64,000 nucleotides of DNA from Panonychus citri (taxonomy: Eukaryota > Arthropoda > Arachnida > Trombidiformes > Tetranychidae), in the NCBI RefSeq assembly GCF_014898815.1, contig NW_026515543.1, positions 1,984,001-2,048,000 of the forward strand, read 5' to 3'. A program made the position numbers and the translations under genes. The notes beneath the pieces were generated by a model. The model saw nothing but the letters and a program-made list of their open reading frames with translations, did not search any database and had not been told where the DNA came from. This document shows positions 15,601 through 27,394 of the stretch, one piece after another (positions within the stretch are counted from its first letter, which is position 1; the number at the start of each line of letters is the position of its first letter).

Positions 15601-18600
15601 AGATGACAGATTGACAGTTTATGCTTTACTTGCTATCAATTGGATATACAGAAAGAGAGCTTGAAATTGTGACAATCAACCGATTCAATCAAATTAAATT
15701 GCTCAATCAATTGATACTTGTATGTATGATTGGAAACTATTTGTAAGATCAACTTTTTAACATGAGAAGTAAAAAAAATCACAATCAATTGGATAAACAT
15801 TGTAAAAGCCAATTGAACATGTTTTCATTGATCAATACAACAACAATCAATAAGTTAATCAATAAAAAAACTTGAAACAATTTACAACCAGTTAATAATT
15901 TGTTGATTCCCTGATCAACCATAATATATTTATGGTAATTAAAGTTAAACGAAACTTAAATGTTGATGGAATTGTGAACAATTAAAAGACTTGATTAAGC
16001 TTTAAATCATAATAATTTAGCTCAAAACAAATGAAAGCTATTACTACTCAATCAACTTAATTGTTACAAAGCGAAATGATTAAATTAAAGCTTTGATTGT
16101 TTGATCTGATTTAAATTGCTTACATTATTGATCCCAATCGACAAATCCTTAAATTTGTTATTGAAAGAAAACTTTGACTGATTAAATTAATTGTTGAGAC
16201 CCCGAAGAAGGAAAAAGAAAGAATTAATTGTAATTAGTTAATTGTTACCTTCGACTAACAGTTGATGCTTTCAAACAGAAATTCAACACTTTCTCTCGAT
16301 CATGATTAAGACTTAATTGTTGAGAAAAATGATTAGAAAATAACAGTAAATTGTAATCCATGTTGATTTTCATTGGAACTGGACAATTAGAGTAATTGTA
16401 ATTAGGGAATTTAAATCAAACCAATCAATTGGATGAATAACATAGACAAGACAAAGAGAAAAACAAATTAAAGTTGATTAAAGTTAATTGTGATTAAGTA
16501 ATTGAAGCTACCTGCCTTAGAACAGAGGTACGTCGACGACTGCTTGATAATTAGATTTAATTGTTACAATTAAAGTTGAGAGAAAATGAAATGTAAAAGG
16601 ATAAAGAGAATATGAATTTTGATTAGATTTTTGTTTCTTTTCTCAATTCAGTTGATTGAATTTTTCTTCTCATTTCAATCACAACAATTAAAGTTGTTAT
16701 TGTTAGAAAATATCACTGATTATCAATTGGATTAGATTTTAAACTCTTAATTATCGTAACAATTAGTAAATACCTGTGATTATATTTCTTGAGCTTTTGT
16801 AATCCATATTTACTATCAGCCCCACCCTTTGATACCGGAAGGCTTTCAAGATTAACCATTAATTGGTTAATCGATGATCTTAATTCATCAATGTAAAGAT
16901 GATCCATTTCCTTGAGCACAAATTTTGGCATCAATTTGCGATTCTATTGATAAATTAAAGCAAAACAATTAGTAAGAATCAGTTTTAATTACCAAAATCA
17001 CAAAGAACTAAAAAAAATGACTTGTCCGAGTTGCACTTTCATCATTAACTATTATACATATTAGACGTTAATTGTGATTAAATTGACAGTTGATTTATCG
17101 ACATTGAGTGATTTTGACCAATAGCGAAACAATTAAAATGATAATTGTCAAACTGGTTAACTTATTAAGATATTGATCAATTGATTGAGATTAATGATCA
17201 AGTTTAGCTGTTGATTGTTGTCCTCTAATTGTCACAACAATCAAAGACATTAATCAACATTAAAATGGATGGAAAAGTTTCCGAAAAAAAAATGCGAATC
17301 AACCACACAATCAATTAATCATATCAACAATCAGCTGATTGTTAATCAGCCAAGGAAACAAATGAGAGTGTCCAGTGATTAAGTTGCTAGAAAAAGTTTC
17401 ATCTAATTACCGATTGACAATTAACCGAAAATTCAATAAGAAAATAGATGAAAACTTTTTTGACAAGACACTTAATTCAAATTAATTAACATGATTAGAG
17501 TTAATTGTTAATTACCTTTTCCATTTCATTAATTCGTTGGATTCTTCCATCAAGTTCCCTACGAATGGCAGCAGCTTGTTCATCGCCAGAATCAAGCTAA
17601 TCACAATTAAGAAAATAATAGAAACATGAAGAGAGAAAAAAATGAACAATTAAGAAAATAATTAAAATTAATTATCAGATAAAGGAAGAGAAATTAATTT
17701 ACCATTGAAACAATTAGACGATCGATAGGGAAAGTTAACAATTTATCGGAAAATCAGAAACATTCACACAATTGAAATGCTATTAATATGCAACCAGAAT
17801 TTTAAATGATCAAAAATACAACACAATCAGTTGATTAAATTGTAATTGTTTAGAGTTAAATTGATATTGATAAGTGAAAATATCGTAACATTGTAATAGT
17901 ATTATTGTAATACTATTGATTATCAAGGTTAAAAGGGTTTCAGGTTATGTATCTTATGGCTCATCGAAATGATCAGGTTGAAATGTTCCAAGGGATAACT
18001 TATCTTCTGAATCATCTTCATCCTCTTTTCATGAGAAAATATCGTCAGAACTTTCAGAATCATATTATTTAATCTCTATTGAACAGTATATAAGAATTGT
18101 ATATAAATCTGAAGAGAAGGAGAAATAACTTTCCATGGAGATAACCAGGGAAATTAATGATTCTATTGAAGGAGAAATGAAATCCTATCATCATCATCAT
18201 CTTCATAATGACTACTTTAATCATCTCAGATCATGTGAAAATGTTACACTTAATCAGTAATGATTAAAATAAAACCATAAATGATGATCAATAATATTTA
18301 TCACAACAACAGAAAGTAAATCAAAGTGTTTATATGGACACAACATTGGGAGTTAATGGTGATGATGACAAAAAAAAGTGTCATCATCAGTTGTTGTTGT
18401 TGATGATGATGAGGATATATAGTCCATTGGATAATCAATAATGATGTTAATCGTTATGAAAAATAATTAGTAAATTGTTTTTGATGGAAATCAAATTATC
18501 TTGTCAACCGTTGATACAATTATCTTTGGGTTTGTTAACCCAATTCTGGTTTAAATTGTAATCACTCATTTAAACTATAAATACGTAATTAGAGTTAATC

Positions 18601-21600
18601 ATAATCGTATCCTTATAAATTGCTTGCTAATTATGATTATGTAACAGCAAAATCAAATGATGTAATATTTTATAATCCTTACCAAGTAAATTTTTAAATT
18701 TGGAGGATTAATCAAGTTTTCAAGTTAATCATTTAATAGTTTTAAAGTTTTGATTCTGGATAATCACATTTCATAGGCTACCAATTGATTTACTAATTGT
18801 ATTTAGTGATCAAAATTATTTTCATCATCAAGATCATAACAAAGGTTCATTGAGATGACCCAAGTTTGGGATGACCATTGGCTTGACCACCGTTGGAAAG
18901 CAAATGCTGTTAAAGTTACGGAATCAACAACAATCAAGACCAGTGAAAGATCAAATTAATGGACAATTAATTTTGAATGTCAAATTTGCCACCAAATTGA
19001 CAAGATTAATTCTGTTCATCTAACTGTCCATTAATACGATTCGTTAACAATGAATATAAATCAATGATTTTGTCAATGAAAGCTATCAACTGAACAGAAA
19101 TTTAATAAATTGGGTCAACAGAAAACAAAAAAAAACAATAAAATCAAAGTTAACAGTTAGTTAATTGTAGTTCTAGGTAACTAACTACTAAATATATGTT
19201 TAGACATTGAAATCATTATATTAACGATCCAATGGAAACCCATAGTAAAGGGATTTGATACTTGGGAGTGTGATAATATTTTATCATTATTTTTCTTGAT
19301 CTCTCTCCATGCTAACTGAATCAAAATGGAAACAAAGTTCAGTGTTTCAGTTCAGTGTATAGATAATATCATCATCATCATCATCATCATCTCTCTCTCT
19401 CTCTCTCTCTCTGAATATCATTCAACTGTTTCAAGGTTTTTTCCTTACCTTTTATTTCATGATATATTATTACAAGTATCATAATCATCATCATCAACAA
19501 CACGATTGTATATAATACTTCATGGTTGATAAGATGTATAAAAATAGTGAAATTTGATTGTGATTAGAATTGAATTTTGATCTGATTGTACTAATTATAA
19601 TTAAAAATTTACGATGTTAACTGTTGTTTGTTTATCTTAAACATGATTACATTTAACTGAATTACTTTCCCATTGATTAATGTTTCATTTTGTTGCAAAA
19701 TTATCATGAGAAAAGATTAAGATTAATTGTCTTGTTGATCTTCAATGTTAAGGTTGATTTTTCCTGTTCATCTTTTAATCCATAATAGATGATGATGATA
19801 ATGATGATAAGATGATGATGATGAGCAAAAAAATACATCCTTCCAGTCTTAATATTATGATAATATTCATTCATTCATGATGATGATTATCATAATCATA
19901 ATCAACTGATTAAAAGTGTCTACGAAGTAACTTTTGTCAACTAATAACAATCAAAAATTGAAAGGAAATATTTTCGCCTGGATTTAATTTAATTGTGATT
20001 AACTTATTGTACTTATCATATAACAAGATTATCAAAGATAATCTCAATTTTTTGTAAGGTCTAAACTTGTCTAATACAATTTGCTATTCAAATTATCATT
20101 ATTTTTACCGTTAGTTTGATTATATTATTAGTTATCAATATCAATTACCAAGAAAAGGTATTTATTAAATGTTAATTGTTTGGTTAACAATCAACTTAAC
20201 CATATCAAGAGGTAATTATGATCAATTTTTTTTTGCATTAATGATAATGAAAATTAATTGTTAACTTTTCTTTAACTTTATTTGTATCTGAATGTTTAAT
20301 GAATCGTTCAATGATTGAACATTATGAATATTGAACAATATAACTATTGAATTAGATATTTGGTATGGAGATATATACAGGGTATATATTCATACTTATA
20401 CTCGATACCCAGTATATGAGTGAGAGAGATAAATATGGTTAGATAAATAATCATGGAGGTTGCATTGATAATCGATAAACGATTCAAGCATATCATGATT
20501 ATAGTCAATTCTTTGGTTATAAACACATAATGATAGTAGCTGATTGTGATTGTGATTCTGATTGTGAGTCTTTTGGTTCATCGATTAAATTAAATTCAGT
20601 TATCTGATCAACAGTATAATGTATGGGGTGGACTGGTGGATGGTTGGAAAAAGGTACAATTGTCAGTATTATATTTGATCACTTAACCAACAGAATCATC
20701 ATCACTATGGTTAAATAAGATGAGGGAAAATATATTCAGTCAATGTATTTACCGTTATATTTGGACATTATTTTCAAAGGTTAACCAAGTAATAGTAATA
20801 ATAACAATAGATGACAACAACAACAATTTAAATTGATTCATATGATAATTGATAGTTAAGAAAAGAAATCAATAAACTTCAATATCCAACAAAATGTGAT
20901 TAAAAATTGGATTCTAAGTCTAATTGGACATTGAATGTGATCAATTTACTATCATTTGTATTACTACTTAATCAACAATCAAACATGATTAAAGATTGAG
21001 CTTTGTTTTGATGAAAGACTCCGATTAAGTGATTAGATTAATTATTGTCAAGGTAAGGGGAAAAAAGTTTATATATATCAAAGGTAACAAGAAATCAAGT
21101 CTTGACAAGATGAGGATGAAGATGATGGAGATGATAAGAAAATCTTATAAGACTTATCATCCTTGGAATTTATTGATTGATATTGATTACTTTTTCTGAC
21201 TCATCTTATTTATCATCTTCATGTTGAGAATTCAAGAGAGAGAGAGAGAGAGAGAATGAAAAAGATTCAATCACAAATTCCAGGTAACTTTCAGGTATCG
21301 TAATTGTAACAATCAGATAAGTTAACGGTACCATGGGTGATTTAATTGATCACTTGATTTTATTGTGATGAAATTTTTTCAAGATCAATAATCATCTCGA
21401 ACTGAAAAAAAATCATAGTTTTTTCAGTTGGTGATTAGTTTAAACACTAACACACAATAGAAGAGATAATTGAGTGATTAATAGTAAAATGGGCAAGTAA
21501 AAATAGAGACAGAGGAAAAAATCAATTAACTGAGAGTAAATTAGGTTAATCACCTTAACAATTGTGTGTTAATCTAGTTGATTGTTTGAAAGTTAACTTA

Positions 21601-23101
21601 ATACCTGGAAAGCTCAAAGTGTTACCTGTTGTGTAACCGTTTCTGTTTTTTTTTGTCAAGTCAATGATTCTAATCATTATAATAACAACAACAATATATT
21701 CTGACAAGATGATTGAGTTGACATGGAACCAAAAATTGAACATGAAACTGAAAAGTTTTGTATCTAAAATGTTAAATTGTTAAAGTTAATCAACTAATTG
21801 TTTCACTTTTTGATTATTTTTGCACATCTCTTGAAAGTGAAACACTCTCACATACACTACAGAAACAACAACAAGAATAACAAAAAAGGACAATAGAATA
21901 CAAATGTAATGGTAATTAATCAAATGGTTAGTTAATTAATTAGAGACTCACCTGAAGTGCATTGTAAAGTAATTGATGTTCAAATTTTTTAATATTCAGA
22001 ACATGTTGAAACATATCATATAATTGCTCCTTGGTTAGGATAAGTTCAGATGCGAGGCCTTGTTGTTGAGCAGCGACTTGGGAACGACTTGGAGTCGGTT
22101 TTTTGGTCTCCTCATCACCTCTGATAAGTACCTCAAATTTGGACATCCACGAGTTTAGAACTGTCTCTTTTGACAGTCCATCGATCTCGGGTAGGCTTTT
22201 AACACGTTTCTCTATTGAAGATTTAAATATGGAACGAAAATCGTGAAGACTTGAAGCTCCAGAGGTGACCATGAGTAAAGCTCGATCAGAACGGAGAAAC
22301 CGTTCATAGTAGCCTTGTACCGCTTGGACGAAGGCATCATCACAGGGAAGTGTTGTGTCTCCCTTTAGGAAACTTGCAAAACGATTAATTATCTGTTCAA
22401 GTTGAGATTTGTTCACCTTTAAATGGCGTCTTGACATATCGGTTGGTTGTTTAGCGTTAAACGGATAAGATATACAGCGAATTACAAAAACATACAATTG
22501 AAGTCGAACTTTTCTTTCTTGTTCTTCCTTTTCCGCTCTTTCCGATTCATCTAAACGTCCACCACCTCCACCGGCTAAAGAACTTGAATCACCGGTACCA
22601 CTATTTCCACCACTTCCACTTGCACCCATACTACTGGTGATATTTCCACTATCACGAGTATTGTGACCTGACATTGAACCAGAACATGAACCTGCACCAG
22701 TCATCGAAGGTCCTAAACCAGATGATCCGGTTGTTCCTTGGCCACATGAAGCTGATAAAGTGGTTCCAGTGGAAAGAGTTGATGAAGGTGAAGGTGAAGG
22801 TGAAACAGATCGAGTTAATAACGATCCTGAACCTCGAGATCCGGTAACATTTAGACGATCATTTGAAACTGAACGAAGGGTTGAATTACCCGAATCAGAT
22901 ATTATCATCCCGAAATCGCTGGTGAAACTGAACGAGGTCCACTTCCTCCTCCACCAGGATAAAGGGTTGATGATCCAATGGAACCACCAAGACTTGAGCT
23001 TCCCCTGGATAAGAACCATCTCTGGTTGAGGTCGATATGTTATCCGAATCTTCATGTCCCAATTCATCATTTTCATCCTCAGAAGATGAAGGTTCTAACA
23101 T
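1..23101 (-). CDS. Caps: Calcium-dependent secretion activator (CAPS/CADPS), 3' end cut by window edge
   Basis: CAPS primes dense-core vesicles for calcium-triggered exocytosis at the plasma membrane. Coding exons on the minus strand, in transcript order: 21952-23101, 17516-17596, 16774-16943, 10032-10244, 8673-9943, 7964-8073, 5797-5953, 4746-4887, 3874-4189, 3563-3637, 3348-3431, 713-838, 534-638, 187-329 and 1-61 (partial), plus an optional 63-nt exon near 16250-16312. All borders are GT..AG and the phases join. The start MLEPSSSEDENDE matches the vertebrate MLDPSSSEEESDE start. In order come a Ser/Gly-rich tail, LYVFVIRCISYPFNAKQPTD, a C2-like region (VVLQFTIEVVVMEIRGLKSL), a PH domain (WKKWKKRYYVLVQVSQYTFA) and MUN-type segments (LGWFSPGQIFVLDEYCARYG; AFAWFSDLLVEHCEIFWSLF). 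The family is about 1300-1400 residues, and this model fits. Identification is firm; the first exon has an unusual frame break (see findings). Confidence 0.95.
839..3347. other. CAPS intron, about 2.5 kb, with microsatellites and a MITE
   Basis: No coding sequence was recognised. The intron holds (AG)n at 1629-1649, a (GAGGAT)n run near 2027-2054, (TC)n at 2353-2373 and the inverted-repeat element at 2548-2790. The rest is AT-rich. Confidence 0.6.
2548..2790. mobile_element. Mariner-like MITE with long terminal inverted repeats
   Basis: The left end, TAAAGGGTGTTCCACTTAAT (2548 onward), is matched in inverted orientation by the right end at about 2750-2790, ending ...ACACCCTTTA. The terminal repeat continues through CAGACAAAAAGGAAA and, more loosely, to GAGTATCT, giving arms of about 60-70 bp in a 243-bp element. 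TA at both borders fits the TA target preference of Tc1/mariner elements. No transposase ORF is present, so this is a non-autonomous copy. Confidence 0.75.
5954..7963. other. CAPS intron, about 2.0 kb
   Basis: No coding sequence or RNA gene was recognised. The intron contains a (TC)n run at 7065-7092 followed by a short TTTA repeat; otherwise it is AT-rich and unstructured to the eye. Confidence 0.5.
8673..9943 (-). CDS. Caps: CAPS exon with PH domain and start of MUN region
   Basis: This is the largest internal exon (1271 nt). It begins WDTQGDFTTSHPLPVVKVKL, completing the C2-like region. It continues through the PH domain (GFLLGQGKGVWKKWKKRYY ... HLWVMALYRATGQ) and ends in ALVNYTKISEQARIEG. 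The PH domain of CAPS binds acidic phosphoinositides such as PI(4,5)P2 at the plasma membrane (family knowledge). Relative to the human and fly sequences I remember, there is an in-frame insert of about 14 residues after FCSSHVHGN and before RPDGIGTV. Confidence 0.95.
12595..12651. repeat. (GA)n microsatellite
   Basis: An uninterrupted GA dinucleotide run of about 57 bp, one of the longest in the window, lies within a CAPS intron. Confidence 0.95.
16250..16312 (-). CDS. Possible 63-nt cassette exon of CAPS
   Basis: Between the exon ending KKYNH(AG) and the exon starting with SQASLARDG lies an open 63-nt stretch. It has a pyrimidine-rich acceptor (..TTTTTCTCAACAATTAAG) and donor CGAAG|GTAACA. 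It enters and leaves in phase 2, so it can be included or skipped without changing frame. It would add 21 residues beginning SLNHDREKVLNF. The skipped form gives KYNHRSQASL, which resembles the fly protein, so skipping is probably the default. No transcript evidence is available. Confidence 0.35.
17597..21951. other. CAPS intron 1, about 4.4 kb
   Basis: No gene was recognised. It contains (TCA)n followed directly by (TC)n at about 19369-19412, (GA)n at 21235-21255, and ATG-rich trinucleotide patches near 18180, 18400 and 19790-19830. Confidence 0.5.
21952..23101 (-). CDS. Caps: CAPS first coding exon
   Basis: The exon runs from ATG at 23101 to the donor after ...LLYNALQ at 21952. It carries the acidic start, a long Ser/Gly/Thr/Pro-rich low-complexity stretch, then the conserved block LQLYVFVIRCISYPFNAKQ through RVKSLPEIDGLSKETVLNSW. 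The conserved part is open in one frame from about 22912 downward. The conserved start lies in a different frame, and a Ser/Gly-rich stretch between them (about 22910-23010) reads in the third frame. A model starting at the in-frame ATG at 23076 avoids the break but loses the family start. Confidence 0.9.
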
Positions 23102-25171
23102 GATAAAACCACAGATAAACAAACACCTTCACTTATTACACAATTACAGGTAAATTGTGTGAGTATATTAGTATGTCTATCTATCTCTCTCTCTCTTTCT
23201 CCCTCTTGTAGAGATGATTTAATTGCTTGGAAAATTGCGAGAAAAAAAAAATAATAGAAGATGATAAATGTTGATGATCTTTGAATCTACTCTTATAATA
23301 AAGTAAATGAATGATTCAGTTGATGAGAAGATGATAATTCCAATGATAATGGCAGGTCAATTAACGACACTCTATTAACCTTGCCAACACTATGGTAAAG
23401 ATGATAATGAAGATGAAGATGATGAAGATGATGAGGTTGATCCTTTTGTTTGTTTCCAATTGATTGATGTAAAATTGTTATTTATTTAGGAATAAAATAA
23501 AACAAATGGTTTGATTCCTTTCTCTTTGTTTTTTATACTTCTCTTCCTATTCGGGCTGCTGTTAATCATGAGGATGATAAATGATGATAATGGTAAAGAT
23601 GAGAATCAGAATTCTGATGATGATGATGATGATGACATCAACAACCAGAATCGACAATATTATCAATGAACTTTAGATAGTAAATAAAAGTGTCACTGGG
23701 AAAACAAAAAAGCTAAATGGTAACGGAACATGAGAGAGATACTTAATAATAGTTATCGTAAAGATCATTGATTAAGTAAATTACACCGGTGGATTGTTAA
23801 TCATCGTCATCATCATTATTAAAGTTCTGATTCTCGGTGGAAAATTTAACCAGAAACAATGAGAGGAAAATATATAAACACAAATGATAGAAAAGACCAG
23901 AAAATGTAATCACAATTAACTTTCAATTGGGTTGAAAGGATGTAAATACTTTCATCTGGATAGAGAAACAATTAAGACAATTTACCTTTGATTACAATTT
24001 GATTGTTGAGGTAACACTCAGATAAGATATGAATCCAATTGTGGTGATTAGATAATAACAATTAACAAAATATAAAGACACAGGAAAATTGGGTATTGAT
24101 GATTTCAATTGACACGAGGTTTTTACCTTAATCAAAATGAGATTTAAGATGATTGAAAATATTTAATCAATTGATTCATTTAATTTGATGGGTAAATTTT
24201 GATCATCAGATCAACTTAATTGATGAAAATTAATTGATTTATTTGTAGGGTTAACAATTGGTGATGATTTTTCAACTGATCTCCATTTGGATGTTATCGT
24301 TTTTGTTGATTCCAATTTTGGGTAACATTGATTTTGACAGAATAATTTTTCACTATTAACAAATTGAACGATCGATGATTCTAATTGTGATGATTTAATT
24401 GTAGATAAATTTAACGATGTTCCTGGTAATTCACTGATGGTCATTCTTCCAATGGTCAATATGTAAGAGGAAAAGTTGATAGTAATTTCTCACAAATTTG
24501 AACGATTCACTTGATGGTTAGAACATTTTTGATATTTTTCTTCGATATTGTTTTGTTTTTCGTCGAATAGGAAAATATAAATAATAAGATATTTAGAATA
24601 GAACAGAAAAAAAGGTTAGGAAATTCTCTTCTTGTCTTCTATTCTCTTTCATTCTATTTTCTATTCTGAACAAGAGTTTTCTCTCTCACTCACCGATACC
24701 TTTATAACTGTCGCTTTCCTTTCACTCTCTTCATGGGAAATGAGGATCAAAATGATGATGATGATGTTCAGTGTTGACTGAATTGTGATTGTTCATTGAA
24801 ACAACACACAAGGTTTTCTCTCTCTCTCTCTCTCTCTCTCGATTTTTTTATCTTCTCTCTGTGTATTATCAAAGTGAGAGGATTTTCGTTGTTATAGCAA
24901 CTCTTTTAGACAGAGAAGAAAAGAATGATGATGTAAACAGGTAGACAGAACAAATAGACAGAGTGAGAGAGAAAAAATGAAACGATCGATGAGAATGATG
25001 AGCGCAGTTTCAAAATTCTCTCTCATTTTCTATCATGCAGGATTTCCTTAGGTTCTTTTCATATTCTTCTCTTCAATATCTCTCAATACGAAGAATACAC
25101 ATTCACTTTTGTTCCTCTTTCGATGTTTTATTTCCTCTCTCTCTACAACTCTTCTCCAGGTTCCATCTCTT

Positions 25172-25222
<51 letters not shown>

Positions 25223-27394
25223 AGATGAAGATGAAGATTGAGGCATCTACTCTCACCAGCCAAACTCACACTCTCTCACATGGTTACCCCAACATCAACT
25301 CATCTTCATCATCATCACCCACCTTCCACCTTGTGCCTTCTGTGTGATAAATATTATATTCATTATTAATACCTGGTTAAATGGTGATTTGGGAAGAGGA
25401 TAGAGCATGATGATAATGATGACAAAAAGAACTTGAAAAAAAGGATGAAAAGAAAGGTAAAGAAAAGGAACCGAAAACAATTGTATTGAGGACAAAAAGA
25501 GGAAAGAAGATGAAGGAATACCGTTATCAAGATCAACAATCAATTCTCACTCTCTCATTGTCTCTGTTAATAATATGAATTATAAACAATTTAACCACAG
25601 GCTAATCATCATCATGATCAATATGATGATCATCATGACATGAGATCTCCCTGTGTGTGTGTGTGTGTCTGACTCTTAAACTTTGTCCCTTTTAATTTGA
25701 TTGTTTGTTTGCTGATTATCTAATGTAATTAGATCCAAGAAAAGATTAATATTATTATTATTTAATCCAATTGCTTCCGCAATTTATGATTCTGTCTAAA
25801 TCAGTTTGCTGATCATCAAACTAATTGTTTACACATCATTTACAGATGATTATTGATTATCTCTCAATATTGTAATATTTGTTTAGCATGTTGATTAACC
25901 AGCATAACCTTGAAAAATTAACTTCTATTGAATAATATTAACCTTGATCGACATTTGCTGCTGTCTTCAAATGATTAATTTAATTATTAACAATTAGGGG
26001 ATGATAGGTAATTAATTCCCTTTCGGTTGAAGCTTAATTGTTAACCATTCTGCAATTTAGAAAGGCAAAAATTATCATCATCAACAATTTATTAATATTA
26101 CTGTAAATGAATATGTAATCTAAATGTTAATTGTTTCAATAGCTTAATCAATTTACAATGATAACAATTAACATTTTGATTAGATTTATAACTTAATTAA
26201 CCTTTTGATTGTTGTGATCGAAATTGCGTTTTTTTTTAATTGTCTCCTAAATCTAAGTGATTTATTATTAAATTTTTTTCTCGTTGCTTCTTCCTGCAAA
26301 TATGATTAATTGTTGCAGATTTTTTTCTTGATTAACTTAATTGTATATTCAATGAGTGTTAATTTATTTACAAAATATTGTTAATTAACCTGGAAGTGTT
26401 GAGAGATCCAGGAATCTAGGATTAGAATTGATATTGACCCAGTGACCCAAATTAACGACAATTGAAAAAAAAAGAGAGCAAAATTTTTCATAATCAAATA
26501 GAAAATGATTTAAACAATTAGATTAATCATCAATTTGATTGTTAACTTAATATGGGTCTTAATTTTTAATCACAATCACAACCCTCATCCTCATACGAAT
26601 CAATCAGATTGGGAGATATTGATGTTTAATTGTGATGAAATTAATGATACAAATGTAATAGTTTCATTTTCACAATCAGATTTAACAATTGACAATTATT
26701 TCTCAACAATCAATTTAATCACTTTGGTAATCAACATTGATAATAACAATTGGTTTATAAAGCTCAAGAGACTAATTTGCTTCAGCTAAATTGTCTTTAC
26801 CTTAACTGATTAACAATCAAACTCATTTGTTTACTTATCAACAATCAGTTTGATATATTTATTGAACAATTGGGGATTGATCGTTAATTGTTCATTAGAA
26901 ATTGTAACAATTTATGCAAATTAAGTAAATGAGGTTTTCTTTTCATCAATATAAAGAGATATAATAATATAATTGATTAAAATTTCACATTCGATTGGCA
27001 ATTAAATCAGTAAATAAGATAATGAACTCGTTGATTTATTAATTATATTTTTCCGATGTCACAGATCAATTGTATTTTCATCAATCGATAATCAGTTGAT
27101 TGTTAGACTATTGAACTAAAATGATTGTCAATAATTTGGATGACAATCCATTAACAATTGTATAAAACTAGGCGATAGTTAATCATTGTCATATCGTTGA
27201 TGATTTGAATCATTTTCGTGTGCTCAATATTGAGAAGCTTAATTGTCATGATATAATTGAACAATTTGAAGAAAAGAGATTAATTTTTAATCAAGATCAA
27301 TCAATCAGTTAGAGCAACAAAAAAGTAAAATAGTAAAAATCAAGAGCGAGCTCATAATAAGATCAAATTGATTGTAAGTATTAAAATTGTGATC
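23102..27394. other. Intergenic region between CAPS and the first GR gene
   Basis: About 4.3 kb with no coding sequence I can support. It should contain the CAPS promoter and 5' UTR (upstream of 23101, minus strand). Visible features are (TC)n at 24817-24840, (GA)n at 25174-25219, (GT)n at about 25655-25668 and ATG-type trinucleotide runs at 23400-23440 and 23615-23635. Short open frames here are AT-rich or microsatellite-derived. Confidence 0.5.
25174..25219. repeat. (GA)n microsatellite
   Basis: A pure GA dinucleotide run of about 46 bp, followed by short GATGAA repeats. Confidence 0.95.

Larger units (their letters stand above)
10245..16773. other. CAPS large intron, about 6.5 kb
   Basis: No independent gene was recognised. 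It contains a (GA)n microsatellite at 12595-12651 and trinucleotide ATC/CAT runs around 13075-13110 and 13240-13290. The only coding candidate is the 63-nt cassette exon near its 5' end. The short open frames across (GA)n are translated repeat (Arg-Glu). Confidence 0.5.

Noticed and set aside
16512..16542. A 31-nt CAPS exon candidate (AAG|CAG ... CAG|GTAG)
   Set aside because: It is 31 nt and shifts the frame; with it the next exon hits a stop at once. Skipping it gives the expected KYNHRSQASL join.
24211..24459. An 82-residue minus-strand open frame
   Set aside because: No recognisable motif, no splice context and AT-rich composition; not distinguishable from chance.
26535..26789. An 84-residue plus-strand open frame upstream of GR copy 1
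   Set aside because: Asn/Ile-rich translation of AT-rich DNA, with no similarity to the GR N-terminus and no splice link.
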